Shown here in pieces: positions 1 to 10,599 of a stretch of 64,000 nt of DNA. The position numbers were made by a program, and so were the translations under genes. Each line of letters starts with the position of its first letter. Within the stretch, counting starts at the first letter, position 1. The stretch comes from an uncultured Alphaproteobacteria bacterium (lineage in GTDB: Bacteria > Pseudomonadota > Alphaproteobacteria > HIMB59), in assembly GCA_902619375.1 (NCBI GenBank), contig CACNEB010000003.1, forward strand, positions 1 through 64,000, written 5' to 3'. Below the pieces are notes generated by a model that worked only from the letters and a program-made list of their open reading frames with translations, was not told the DNA's origin and searched no databases.

Positions 1-95
1 AATAATGAAATTTGATTGTGACAATACAATTTTTAAAGATGAAATTAGAAAATTACTGTAAATTCTAGTATTTTTTGTTGAATAAAAGTATTTAA

Positions 96-1106
96 TTATT
101 TTAGGTGTTTCCAAAGAATTAAATCATTTTTTTTTATTTTATGTTTCACAGTCTTATTTAAAAGACTTTCATAAAAAATTGGTGATATACCTGTACCGGG
201 TCTTTTAAGGGTTATCATGGATTTTTTAATCAACTGCCCTTTATTTATATCTTTTGTGGCTGTAATACTTTTTCTTGAAGATTTTTTAACATTTGTCTCA
301 CTGACTTTGAATGTTCTTTTAATACCACCAAATATTTTTTCTGCTTTTTTGATCTTATCAAGCATAATTTTAAACTCTTCTATTTCCAAAGAGGCTTTGT
401 GATCGGGCCCATCATCGTTCTTATTAAAAGTCACATGTTTTTCAATTATTTTTGCTCCAGCATATATTGAATAAGCAGGAATATCTGTGGAGGATGTATG
501 ATCTGAAAGTCCAACATTCAAATTAAATTTTTCTTTGAGTATACTTATTCTTTGCAGATTAATTTCATTCTCTTTAGTTGGGTAAGAACTTATACAATGC
601 AATAAAGTAATCTGTTTTCGATTAAAATAATTAAGGTAATCAATTGAAAATCTTATTTCTTTTTCAGTAGCCATACCAGTCGAGAGAATTATAGGTTTAT
701 CCTGATGTCTAATATAATCTAAAGTATCTAAAGACAAAATCTCCCCAGATGGAATTTTAAAATATTTAAGACGAGTATTTTCATTTAAAAATTTAATGGA
801 CTGCAAATCAAAAGCCGAGCATAAATAATCGACTTTATATTTTTTACATTCATTGAATAATTTTACTTGATCTGAATTTTTCAAAAGCCTTTTTTTAGCA
901 GCTAATATGGGTTTAGCAAAATTATTGCTTAATCTTTTTTGATATTTAGGGAAAAAAGATTGATTAGAAAAAATTCTACTAGGTTTACCATGCTGAAATT
1001 TAATAGCACTACAACCAATTTTAGATAAAACTTTTATATATTCTAAAGCAATTTTTATATCACCGTTATGGTTAGGCCCAACCTCTGCAATTACATATGT
1101 TTTCAT
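96..1106 (-). CDS. neuB: N-acetylneuraminate synthase family protein with SAF domain (NeuB-like)
   Basis: Predicted to condense phosphoenolpyruvate with a six-carbon amino sugar to make a nonulosonic acid (sialic, legionaminic or related), in the cytoplasm. The 336-residue protein opens with the NeuB signature AEVGPNHNGD (residues 7-16). It carries EKHVTFNKNDDGPDHKASL near residue 222 and ends in an antifreeze-like SAF domain (about 278-336, with KRPGTGISP). The start overlaps the stop of the upstream ATP-grasp gene by 4 nt, so the two are probably translationally coupled. It is last in a six-gene minus-strand run. Family membership is clear; the exact sugar is not. A second NeuB copy lies at 5257-6117. 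Confidence 0.9.
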   Translation of the reverse strand: MKTYVIAEVGPNHNGDIKIALEYIKVLSKIGCSAIKFQHGKPSRIFSNQSFFPKYQKRLSNNFAKPILAAKKRLLKNSDQVKLFNECKKYKVDYLCSAFDLQSIKFLNENTRLKYFKIPSGEILSLDTLDYIRHQDKPIILSTGMATEKEIRFSIDYLNYFNRKQITLLHCISSYPTKENEINLQRISILKEKFNLNVGLSDHTSSTDIPAYSIYAGAKIIEKHVTFNKNDDGPDHKASLEIEEFKIMLDKIKKAEKIFGGIKRTFKVSETNVKKSSRKSITATKDINKGQLIKKSMITLKRPGTGISPIFYESLLNKTVKHKIKKNDLILWKHLK

Positions 1107-2068
1107 AGTACTTTTGAATATATAGAAATTCCTTTTGAAACTAAAAGTTTGTTTTTTCTAACGGGAAATTTAATAATTTTTTTTTCAAAGTAAAACCTAA
1201 GCAAATACTCTAAATAATTGTAGCCATGTTCGTGTGTTATAGGGTATCCTCCTCCAAATCTAGGATTAAAATCGATAACATATATTTTTTTATTCTTAGA
1301 TAAAATAAGATCAATATCCATAACCCCAATATGTTTAGTTAATTTGCTAATTTTTTTAGCCAATATTTCAAATTTTTTATCATATACACCAACAGCAGAA
1401 TATGTTTCTCCATTTTTGATCATTAACTTTTTTTTAGTAAAAGAATGAACATAATTTCCATCAGTTGAATTTAAAATATCCATTCCATACTCTTCACCTT
1501 CAATAAATTCTTGAAAAAAAAAGCCTTCCTTTAATTTAAATTTATTTTTGTTACGTGGAATTATTTCTTGCATGTAACTAGCACTACCGTAAGTCATTTT
1601 GTGGATTATTTTTTTTGATTTAATTTTAGCTGCGCTTAAAGAGCTAATTGGGGACAAAAGTGTGTTATTTTCACAAAATTCGAAAAATTTTATCTTATTA
1701 GTAAGTCTTGAGATTAAAGACTTATCAGATAGTAACAAATCACAATTAATAAGATTAAATTTTCTTTTATTTGCAGACAAAATTTCAAGATCCCAATCTG
1801 ATAATGGAATGATTAGATTAATATTATACTTCTGACATGCATTAATTAGAATATCTATATATTTTCTTTTATTTTTACTAGCTAGATTTGTTTTTATAAA
1901 CTTGACTGATTTTGGAATGTTTGAAGCATTATACTCACTATTGTCTGAGATAAAAATCTCGAAGTTCAATTTTTTTTTTAATTTTAGTAAATAATCTATA
2001 AAATAAGATTTTGACCCTGGGTTAGTAATTAAGATAGATCTTTTAGTATTCTTTTTCATAGTCAACAT
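1103..2068 (-). CDS. ATP-grasp family protein (carbamoyl-phosphate-synthase-like fold)
   Basis: A 321-residue cytoplasmic protein with an N-terminal Rossmann-like part (ILITNPGSKSYFIDYLLK) and an ATP-grasp catalytic core ending in the metal/ATP motif VIDFNPRFGGGYP near residue 270. Enzymes of this type join a carboxylate to an amine or sugar, and they recur in surface-polysaccharide clusters. It sits between a 2-hydroxyacid dehydrogenase and neuB, overlapping both. An ATG three codons in (2059) is an equally good start and shortens the upstream overlap from 26 to 17 nt. The substrate is unknown. A role in modifying or amidating the nonulosonic acid is inference from context. Confidence 0.75.
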   Translation of the reverse strand: MLTMKKNTKRSILITNPGSKSYFIDYLLKLKKKLNFEIFISDNSEYNASNIPKSVKFIKTNLASKNKRKYIDILINACQKYNINLIIPLSDWDLEILSANKRKFNLINCDLLLSDKSLISRLTNKIKFFEFCENNTLLSPISSLSAAKIKSKKIIHKMTYGSASYMQEIIPRNKNKFKLKEGFFFQEFIEGEEYGMDILNSTDGNYVHSFTKKKLMIKNGETYSAVGVYDKKFEILAKKISKLTKHIGVMDIDLILSKNKKIYVIDFNPRFGGGYPITHEHGYNYLEYLLRFYFEKKIIKFPVRKNKLLVSKGISIYSKVL

Positions 2069-2987
2069 AATTGATAAGTCTCCCTTTTATTGAATAATTT
2101 ATTAAATTTGTCGCAATATGACTTAATGGAAATGATGCAAATTCATCTATTGCAGCAATGTAATGAGAGAGTAAAAGATTTTTTGATTTTTTATCTTCTA
2201 GTTCTTTTGATTTTTTTTTATCAGAATAATTTGAGTCATAAATTAAAATATTATGTTTGATTAGTGATTTTACTGCATTGGGATCAATAACCTCTGCTCT
2301 TGAAATATTAATAATAATTTTATTTTTTAAAATTTTAGAATTATCTTTATTTATTAAATTTTTAGTTTTTGATGTCAGTGGCACACAAATAAAAATAATA
2401 TCAGATAATTCTAGTATTTTTTTTATTGTTTGTATTTTTTGTTGATTGTTATTTTTAATTTTTTTTGAATAATTATTTATGAAAAAATTATTTTCGAAAC
2501 CTTTCATTAGTGATTGGATCCTCTTGCTAATGGCACCGTAGCCAATTAACCCGATTTTTTTTTTATATAGTGTTTTTGTGGGAATTTTATTTACTTTTTT
2601 GAAACGATTATTTCTATTATCAAAATAATAATCAAAATTTTTGAGTATGTAGAACAATATAGCAATTGCATATTCTGCTACATATATTGAATTTTCATGA
2701 GTATTACCTATGATTATGTTTTTATCTTGAAATAGACTTAAATTAAAATTATCTACACCAGCACCTGTATTTTGATAAACTTTCAATTTATGAGCATAAT
2801 TTACTAGATTAGATTGTGACCATGAGCCTATACTTACATCTGCATCAACAATTAATTTTCTAAGATTACTTTTTTTGTATTCATTAGGTACTACTATCAA
2901 ATAATATTTATCTAGTTTCTTTTTAAGATATTTTATTTGATAAGGGTTTAATTCTTTTAGAATTAATAGCTTGAGTTTTTTTTTCAT
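2043..2987 (-). CDS. D-isomer-specific 2-hydroxyacid dehydrogenase family protein
   Basis: A 314-residue protein with the NAD-binding loop GLIGYGAISKRI near residue 148 and the catalytic-Arg segment INISRAEVIDP near residue 227. A C-terminal His lies in LLLSHYIAAIDE. The family normally has a DVFE-P-L loop between these last two; here it is replaced by a lysine-rich stretch (YSDKKKSKELEDKKSKN), so the usual catalytic Glu is hard to place. The start overlaps the upstream aminotransferase by 65 nt, and no nearer ATG is available. Expected role: reversible oxidation of a 2-hydroxyacid, or of a sugar acid feeding nonulosonate synthesis. The substrate cannot be told. Confidence 0.75.
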   Translation of the reverse strand: MKKKLKLLILKELNPYQIKYLKKKLDKYYLIVVPNEYKKSNLRKLIVDADVSIGSWSQSNLVNYAHKLKVYQNTGAGVDNFNLSLFQDKNIIIGNTHENSIYVAEYAIAILFYILKNFDYYFDNRNNRFKKVNKIPTKTLYKKKIGLIGYGAISKRIQSLMKGFENNFFINNYSKKIKNNNQQKIQTIKKILELSDIIFICVPLTSKTKNLINKDNSKILKNKIIINISRAEVIDPNAVKSLIKHNILIYDSNYSDKKKSKELEDKKSKNLLLSHYIAAIDEFASFPLSHIATNLINYSIKGRLINYVDYEKEY

Positions 2988-4098
2988 TGTAGAATTGGAT
3001 AAATTTATTAATACCTTGATTAAAATCTTTGTTATTTACTGCAAAACATATTCTAACATAGTTATCCCATTTTTTTCCAAATAAAACACCTGGAGTTACA
3101 GCTACATCATACTTCTTTAATAAAAGAAATGCAAAATCATCAGACATTAAATTAGTTTCTTTTATACAAATAAAAGCAAAGAAACCACCCATGGGTATAT
3201 TTATTTGAATTTGATTTTTTTTAAATATTTTTTCCAATAGAAAAGTTTTTTTTTGTAATTTAGACCTAAATTTAATTTTAAAATCGTCATTTTTTAAATA
3301 ATCAGAGATAGCTTTTTGCAAAAAAGTATTAGTATTTGTATTTACATGCATTTGAATATATTTACAGGCATTTATTATTTGTTGGTTAGTAGAATGCAAA
3401 TATCCAATTCTCCATCCTGTTATTCCATAAACTTTACTAAAACTTGAAAAGTAAATTATATTTTTATCTAAGTAATTATAATTATAAGGTTTGTATATTA
3501 GATCATTATAAACGCCATCAATAATAATATAAAATTTATGTTTTTTGGCTAATTTCAATAAATCTTCGAAGTCAGCTTCATTTATTACCTGGCCTGTGGG
3601 ATTATGTGGACTATTGATTAAAATAATTTTTGTTTTTTTGTTTATTTTTTTTTTTAAATTTGAGAAATTTATTGAAAAGTTTTTAGTGAGATTAAATCGA
3701 ATAAATTTTGCTTTTGGGTTAGCTAAATGAATTTGATGTCTATAGCTAGGGAAGCAGGGTTCAAAAAAAATTATTTCATCTTTGTCATGTAGTAGTATTT
3801 TTAGCAATATAGATAAAGCGGGCTTAGCACCAGCAGTTATGACTATATTTTCCTCTAAAAATGAATATTTTTTGGCAATTTGTTGTCTCAAGGATAGTAG
3901 ACCTTGTGGATGGCAATAACGATTAAAGCCATTATTTATTGCTTTATTGACAAGTTTTACAAGTTTATCAGGTGGTTTGAAATATGGCTCTCCTAATCCA
4001 AATGAAATAATTTTGTCGTTATTTTGATTCTTCTCTCTAGCTAATGAAGAAAATTCTAAACTAAAATTATCAGGTTTAATGTTACTAAATTTAATCAC
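2923..4098 (-). CDS. PLP-dependent aminotransferase, class I/II
   Basis: A 391-residue fold-type I aminotransferase of the aspartate-aminotransferase family. Visible are NPTG at 166-169, the PLP Asp at 194 (IIIDGVYND), the Schiff-base Lys 222 in SSFSKVYGITGWRIGY, and a C-terminal carboxylate-binding Arg in NYVRICFA. It overlaps neuC by 4 nt and the dehydrogenase by 65 nt. Sialic and legionaminic pathways normally use a DegT/PseC-type aminotransferase, so an AspC-type enzyme here is unusual. It may act on an amino-acid decoration rather than on the sugar ring. Catalytic residues look intact; the substrate is unknown. Confidence 0.85.
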   Translation of the reverse strand: MIKFSNIKPDNFSLEFSSLAREKNQNNDKIISFGLGEPYFKPPDKLVKLVNKAINNGFNRYCHPQGLLSLRQQIAKKYSFLEENIVITAGAKPALSILLKILLHDKDEIIFFEPCFPSYRHQIHLANPKAKFIRFNLTKNFSINFSNLKKKINKKTKIILINSPHNPTGQVINEADFEDLLKLAKKHKFYIIIDGVYNDLIYKPYNYNYLDKNIIYFSSFSKVYGITGWRIGYLHSTNQQIINACKYIQMHVNTNTNTFLQKAISDYLKNDDFKIKFRSKLQKKTFLLEKIFKKNQIQINIPMGGFFAFICIKETNLMSDDFAFLLLKKYDVAVTPGVLFGKKWDNYVRICFAVNNKDFNQGINKFIQFYNEKKTQAINSKRIKPLSNKIS

Positions 4099-5216
4099 TT
4101 TTTTATTAACAAGCTTTTATTTGTGTTTAGTGTTTTAATTAATTTAGATATGTCAAATTTATCCTTAAAATAAGGGTTACTCATAAATTTAATTGTTTTT
4201 TTAAATTTATCACTGAGACCTAAATTTGTTGAATAAAGAACATTTTTATAATCTGTTTTAGAAATAATAACATTTTTTGGTATTAATTTGCCATTTTGAC
4301 GAGAACCAATATTCACCACGGGTAGAGAAAAAGAAGCGCATTCTACAATTCCGCAAGAACTATTTCCAATAACAATATTTATATTATTTAAAATTGATGA
4401 AAAAAGATCCAACTTTAACATTGGGATGAATATTCTATCTTTATAATTTTTTGAACAAAATTGAGATATTTCATTTATGATTAAGTTACTACCAATATCA
4501 TTATTTGGATAGGTAAAAATCACCCTAAGATTTAATTTAACTATTACCTTAAATACTGATTTTAAAATTTTTTTTGTTTCATCTGGATAGAGAGTTACTG
4601 GATGTATAGTAACAAAAGCTACGCGATCTTTAAGACTAAAATTAATTTTTTTTTCAATATCTTTTCTTGAAAATGATTTCCTGTGTAAGATAAATTCATG
4701 TAATGAATTTATCCCTATTACTTTTACTCTTTTTGAGTCTTCTCCCATTCGTATTAGTCTTTCTTTATACAAACTACAAGCTACTAAATGGAAGTGGCTT
4801 AGTTTTGATACAGAGTTTCTAATTTGATTATCAATAGCACCTGTCGTGATCGCGCCACCATAAATATGAATAATTGGAATATTGTGGATAGTTGCTAAAT
4901 AAGCGATGTTTAGTATTTCAAACCTGTCTCCAAGCAAAATCACATAGTTTATTTTTGATTTAATAATATTTTCAAACTCTTTTGCCTCTTCGAATAAGTT
5001 TTCAATCAAAGTGTTATTGGATTTAAATTTTCTGAATTTGAATTTAAAAGAATTTTTTTTAAAAGTTTTATAACTATTACCAAATTTTTTGTCAAAATGA
5101 GTACTCGCAAGAATCAAAAATAGATTGATACTCCTATCTTTCTTTAAACTATTTAAAAAAGGTATCCATCTATCTTGATCAGACCTTCCAGCCGAGTATG
5201 CCAAAACGTTAATCAT
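4095..5216 (-). CDS. neuC: UDP-N-acetylglucosamine 2-epimerase (hydrolysing), NeuC-like
   Basis: A 373-residue member of the 2-epimerase family that releases UDP while converting UDP-GlcNAc-type sugars to ManNAc-type sugars, the substrate for NeuB. Family motifs are HIYGGAITTGAIDNQIRNS near residue 120 and GNSSCGIVECASFSLP-VVNIGSRQNGK near residue 285. The length matches the hydrolysing NeuC/LegG type. It lies 40 nt after the SAF-less NeuB paralogue and is followed by the aminotransferase with a 4-nt overlap. NeuC next to NeuB supports sialic- or legionaminic-type sugar synthesis for the cell surface. Confidence 0.88.
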   Translation of the reverse strand: MINVLAYSAGRSDQDRWIPFLNSLKKDRSINLFLILASTHFDKKFGNSYKTFKKNSFKFKFRKFKSNNTLIENLFEEAKEFENIIKSKINYVILLGDRFEILNIAYLATIHNIPIIHIYGGAITTGAIDNQIRNSVSKLSHFHLVACSLYKERLIRMGEDSKRVKVIGINSLHEFILHRKSFSRKDIEKKINFSLKDRVAFVTIHPVTLYPDETKKILKSVFKVIVKLNLRVIFTYPNNDIGSNLIINEISQFCSKNYKDRIFIPMLKLDLFSSILNNINIVIGNSSCGIVECASFSLPVVNIGSRQNGKLIPKNVIISKTDYKNVLYSTNLGLSDKFKKTIKFMSNPYFKDKFDISKLIKTLNTNKSLLIKK

Positions 5217-5256
5217 AAAAAAAATAAAACACAGCTAAATTTAAAAGCAATAAAAA

Positions 5257-6117
5257 TTAACTTAAACTTAATTTTTTTCTTATTTCTGATTCCTTGTCGG
5301 ATATTTGTTTTATTGGTTTTCCTAAAGCTTTTTCTATTGTTTTAATTCTTACAATTAATCGATCCATTCCTGAAACAGTCAAACTGGATTTGTGGTCTGT
5401 GCCCCACATATTGTGATCAAGTGTTATATGTCGTTCTATTACTTTAGCACCTAAAGCAACGGCAATAACAGAGGGTTCTATGTTGTATTCATGACCTGAG
5501 TATCCTACAGGACATTTGTACCTATCTATGTAAAAGGGAATTAAAGATAAGTTTAAATCTTCAATTGGTGCAGGATATGCACTATTGGTGTGTAATAGAC
5601 AATAGTTACTTGAGTAACGACTAACTAAATTTACTGCTTTATCAACTTCTTTAAGTGTAGACATTCCAGTACTAAAAATAATTGGTTTTCCACTTTGAGC
5701 ACAGGAAGACAATAGGTCTTCATCATTGATCATTGCAGAGGGTATTTTAATAAAAGGGATATTTTTATATTTTAGTAGGAATTCTAAACTATCAAGATCC
5801 CATACAGAGGCTGACCAGTCAATTTTTGGAATTTTCGAAGAGCAATAGCTATCAATTTGATAAAATTCGTTTTCATTGAATTCAATTTTGTGTTTATAAT
5901 TTAGATAAGTCATTTCACCCCAAGGTGTTTGCCTAAGAATTTTTTTTTGATTTTCAGGAACACAAACATCAGGATTTCTTTTTTGAAACTTTACACAGTT
6001 CCATCCTATAGCAAAAGATGCATCAATTAATTTTTTTGCAATATTTATATCTCCATTGTGATTGATACCAATTTCAGCAATTAAATAAGTGTTATCCAGT
6101 TTGCTAAAATTCAACAT
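5257..6117 (-). CDS. NeuB-family synthase lacking the SAF domain
   Basis: A 286-residue second NeuB paralogue. It has AEIGINHNGD at residues 14-23, a KFQKRNPDVCVP segment typical of NeuB-type synthases, and ERHITLDHNMWGTDHKSSL near residue 229. It stops shortly after the barrel, without the SAF domain that caps the active site in the 96-1106 copy. Such short forms occur in several surface-sugar clusters and may make a different ulosonic acid or depend on a partner. It is first in the minus-strand cluster; the 115 nt before it hold the groEL-side hairpin. Confidence 0.87.
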   Translation of the reverse strand: MLNFSKLDNTYLIAEIGINHNGDINIAKKLIDASFAIGWNCVKFQKRNPDVCVPENQKKILRQTPWGEMTYLNYKHKIEFNENEFYQIDSYCSSKIPKIDWSASVWDLDSLEFLLKYKNIPFIKIPSAMINDEDLLSSCAQSGKPIIFSTGMSTLKEVDKAVNLVSRYSSNYCLLHTNSAYPAPIEDLNLSLIPFYIDRYKCPVGYSGHEYNIEPSVIAVALGAKVIERHITLDHNMWGTDHKSSLTVSGMDRLIVRIKTIEKALGKPIKQISDKESEIRKKLSLS

Positions 6118-6178
6118 AACTTAAAGTTAACATTGATAATTAGGTGTCTGCAACTAATATTATGGATAAAGATTTAGT

Positions 6179-6206
6179 AGAATGCCAAGTCTAAACTCGG
6201 CATTCT
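6179..6206 (-). terminator. Terminator-like hairpin after groEL
   Basis: Inverted repeat AGAATGCCAAGT / ACTCGGCATTCT around a 4-nt loop, just downstream of groEL. Read as plus-strand RNA it has an A-C mismatch; as minus-strand RNA the same position is a G-U pair, so the groEL transcript forms a continuous 12-bp stem. A long T run follows on the plus side only. It therefore fits the 3' end of the minus-strand groESL message, although the U tract in that direction is poor. Confidence 0.55.
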
Positions 6207-6232
6207 TGGTATTTTTTTTTACTTATGACAGA

Positions 6233-7891
<1,659 letters not shown>

Positions 7892-7909
7892 TTATAAAAT
7901 ACCTTTCAA

Positions 7910-8200
7910 TTACTTCTCAATAATTCCCATGATGTCTGACTCCTTCATTATTAGAAGTTCTTTACCATCTATTTTTACTTCTGTACCAGACCATTTACCA
8001 AACAAAATTCGATCACCTTTTTTTACATCTAAGGCAACCACTTGTCCGTTTTCGTTTCTAGCACCACCACCCACAGAAATAACTTTTCCTTCCATAGGCT
8101 TTTCTTGAGCAGTATCAGGAATAATAATACCGCCTTTTGTACGATCTTCTTGTTCGACTCTTTCAACCAAGACTCTGTCGTGTAAGGGTTTTAAATTCAT
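7910..8200 (-). CDS. groES: Co-chaperonin GroES (Hsp10)
   Basis: A 96-residue lid of the GroEL chamber. It starts [16 protein letters not shown], has the mobile-loop region [16 protein letters not shown] that docks on GroEL, and then [11 protein letters not shown]. It is first gene of the groESL operon, with a perfect CIRCE operator 31-57 nt before its start. Confidence 0.99.
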   Translation of the reverse strand: MNLKPLHDRVLVERVEQEDRTKGGIIIPDTAQEKPMEGKVISVGGGARNENGQVVALDVKKGDRILFGKWSGTEVKIDGKELLIMKESDIMGIIEK

Positions 8201-8230
8201 TTTTTTACCTCTATATCTAAAATTTAGTTT

Positions 8231-8257
8231 TTAGCACTCACTTTTATAGAGTGCTAA
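8231..8257 (-). promoter_or_regulatory. CIRCE operator (HrcA-binding site) for groESL
   Basis: Perfect inverted repeat TTAGCACTC-N9-GAGTGCTAA, identical to the CIRCE consensus, directly upstream of groES. In bacteria with HrcA this site holds down groESL at normal temperature and is released on heat shock. hrcA itself is not in the window. Confidence 0.97.
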
Positions 8258-8438
8258 ATATAATTAGTAAATGGTAAATATATTTATGTTTTCAAGTTGA
8301 GATAGCTAAAAATCATTAAAAATATTGAAATTTATCTTTAATTGAATGATTATCCTAATATGCAAAATTGCTCATATTTAAGAACTTTAAAGACAATGTT
8401 TACATTTCCCAATGTTTTAGAGAGATCGGCTATTAATT

Positions 8439-10592
8439 TTGTTTGAAAATAATCTTATTAAACAATTGGTGCTAATAGGGGGTGGGCATGCAAATGTACA
8501 AATTTTAAAGAAATTATGCATGAACAGAATTAAAGGATTACATACAATTTTAATTAGTGAACATTTTGAAGCTACTTACTCAGGTATGACGCCTGGATAT
8601 ATCCATAGAGATTTTAGCTTAGAGGAAATAAGCATTGATCTTCAAAAACTATGCTTTAATGCAGGAGCAACTTTTATAAAAGATAAAGTAATAAAGTTAG
8701 AAACTAACTATAAAAAAGTAGTGTTAAAAAATTTTCCATCAATTAACTATAATTTATTATCAATTAATACTGGTTCCATCTCAAATACAAAAGGGATAAA
8801 GATAGAAAAATTATCTAAATGTTTTTTTGCTAAACCTATTAGCTCACTAGTAAATAACTTGAGTCAGATTGATCAAATTATAAGCAATAAAAAAAATAGA
8901 ATTTCAATTATTGGTGGAGGTGTAGCATCTTATGAGTTAGCTTTCAGCTTATTAAGAAGATATAAGTATAATTTAGAAATAAATATTTTTGGGAAAAATA
9001 TTTTAAAGGAAAAAAATTTAAATCATAAAACAAAAAAAAACCTGAAGAAAATTTCATACGATTTAGGTATTAAAGAGTATTTAGGAAAAGTTGTTTCTGT
9101 AACTGAAAATCATTTGGTGCTAGATAGTGGAGAAAAATTTGATAGTGATTTAAATTTACTTTCATCTGGTGCTAATATTGAAACATGGCTCTCAGAGAGT
9201 AATCTAGATAAAGATAAAAATGGATTTATAATTGTAGATAATAATCTTTTAACTAGTGATAAAAATATATTTGTTACAGGTGATGCCTGTACAGTGGAAG
9301 ATAACATTAGACCTAAATCAGGTGTAATGGCAGTCCGTCAGGGACAGATTTTAAAAGAAAATGTTTTTTCGAAATTAACTGGTATGCCTTTAATTAAATT
9401 TAAAGCACAAAAAAACTGGTTATATTTAATTGGCACTCATAAAAATAAAGCATTATTGAATTATTTTTTCTTATCTTTTCATGGTCGATGGTGCTGGAAA
9501 CTTAAAGAGTGGATTGATAGAAGGTTTATTAACAAATTTAAATTTACTTATAATTCAAATATGTCTTTTAGAAATTTTGAATTAGAGAAGCCAACAGACA
9601 TTAAGATGTATTGCCAGGGTTGTGGCTCTAAAGTATCAAAAAATACCTTAGTTAATTTTTTAAATGAGGATAATTCACACAGTGATTTACCTGACTCATC
9701 AATAATAAATACTAATTCTTCATCTTTATTACAAAGTATAGATCACATAAAGTTATTTACATCACTAAACCCATTTGATTTTGGAATTATTAGCTATCTG
9801 CATTCTCAGAATGATATTTTATCAAGTGGGGGTTCTGTAAAAACTATAAGTGTTTCACAGGCCCTACCCTTCTCTGAAGGTATTATAGAAAGTTTTTTCA
9901 TGGAATATTTTATGAAAGGTATTAAATCAGAAGCCATAAAAGATGGTTCAATTATTGCATCAGGACACAGTTATCAATCAAAAGAACCTGGTATTACAAT
10001 CACAATGAATGGCTCATATGAAAAACAAATTACAAAAAGCCAAGCACAAGAGAATGAACTAATATATCTTTCAAAACCATTAGGCACAGGATACCTCCTA
10101 GCTGCTTATTTTAATAATTCAGAACTTTTATCAAGTTTTGATTTTCAAAAATTGATGAAATGGATGAAAAAAGGAAATAAAAAAATATCAGAAATATCAA
10201 AAAGTTTTAAAAGCAAAATTACAACAGATATAAGTGGTTTTGGATTAGCATCACATTTATTAGATATTTGTAAATTTTCAGGACTATCTGCTGAAATAAA
10301 ACTCAATGAAGAAATACTTATTAATAAAAATATTGAGATTTTAAATAAATTTAAAAGCACAGGTTTTGAAAATAATTATTCATCCTCAGTAAATGAAATC
10401 TTAATATCTGATAATAATAAATTACAAAACATTCTTTATGATCCTCAAACAAATGGGCCTCTTTTGATATCTATTGAGAAAGAGGATCAAATTAAATTTG
10501 AAAAAGAGTTTCAATCAGTAATTGGATTTAGTCCTATATTGATAGGACAGTTTAAAAAGTTTCAAAAAAAGTTAATTAATGTGATAAATTAA
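8439..10592 (+). CDS. selD: Pyridine-nucleotide-disulfide oxidoreductase fused to selenide, water dikinase (SelD)
   Basis: A 717-residue fusion. Residues 1-385 form an NDH-2-like flavoprotein: FAD loop LIGGGHANVQ at 12-21, second dinucleotide loop IIGGGVASYE near 157, and TGDA near 280. Residues 390-717 form a SelD domain that makes selenophosphate from selenide and ATP. In the SelD part the pattern CQGCGSK (C392, C395, K398), SGHS, TTDISGFG and DPQTNGP is retained, but DDAAV has become PDSSI and TTDFF has become SIDHI. This fusion type is known (the oxidoreductase N-terminal to SelD). The TTG start is forced by the FAD loop at residue 12. No other selenium gene is in the window. Confidence 0.88.
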   Translation: MFENNLIKQLVLIGGGHANVQILKKLCMNRIKGLHTILISEHFEATYSGMTPGYIHRDFSLEEISIDLQKLCFNAGATFIKDKVIKLETNYKKVVLKNFPSINYNLLSINTGSISNTKGIKIEKLSKCFFAKPISSLVNNLSQIDQIISNKKNRISIIGGGVASYELAFSLLRRYKYNLEINIFGKNILKEKNLNHKTKKNLKKISYDLGIKEYLGKVVSVTENHLVLDSGEKFDSDLNLLSSGANIETWLSESNLDKDKNGFIIVDNNLLTSDKNIFVTGDACTVEDNIRPKSGVMAVRQGQILKENVFSKLTGMPLIKFKAQKNWLYLIGTHKNKALLNYFFLSFHGRWCWKLKEWIDRRFINKFKFTYNSNMSFRNFELEKPTDIKMYCQGCGSKVSKNTLVNFLNEDNSHSDLPDSSIINTNSSSLLQSIDHIKLFTSLNPFDFGIISYLHSQNDILSSGGSVKTISVSQALPFSEGIIESFFMEYFMKGIKSEAIKDGSIIASGHSYQSKEPGITITMNGSYEKQITKSQAQENELIYLSKPLGTGYLLAAYFNNSELLSSFDFQKLMKWMKKGNKKISEISKSFKSKITTDISGFGLASHLLDICKFSGLSAEIKLNEEILINKNIEILNKFKSTGFENNYSSSVNEILISDNNKLQNILYDPQTNGPLLISIEKEDQIKFEKEFQSVIGFSPILIGQFKKFQKKLINVIN

Positions 10593-10599
10593 TCGACGT

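Noticed and set aside
2..61. Open 20-codon frame at the left edge on the plus strand, ending in TAA, possibly the tail of a convergent gene
   Set aside because: Too short to support a call; the AT-rich composition gives such frames by chance.
1..6120. Many poly-A/poly-T runs as possible repeats or terminators
   Set aside because: They follow from Lys/Phe/Asn-rich coding in an AT-rich genome and lack stems.
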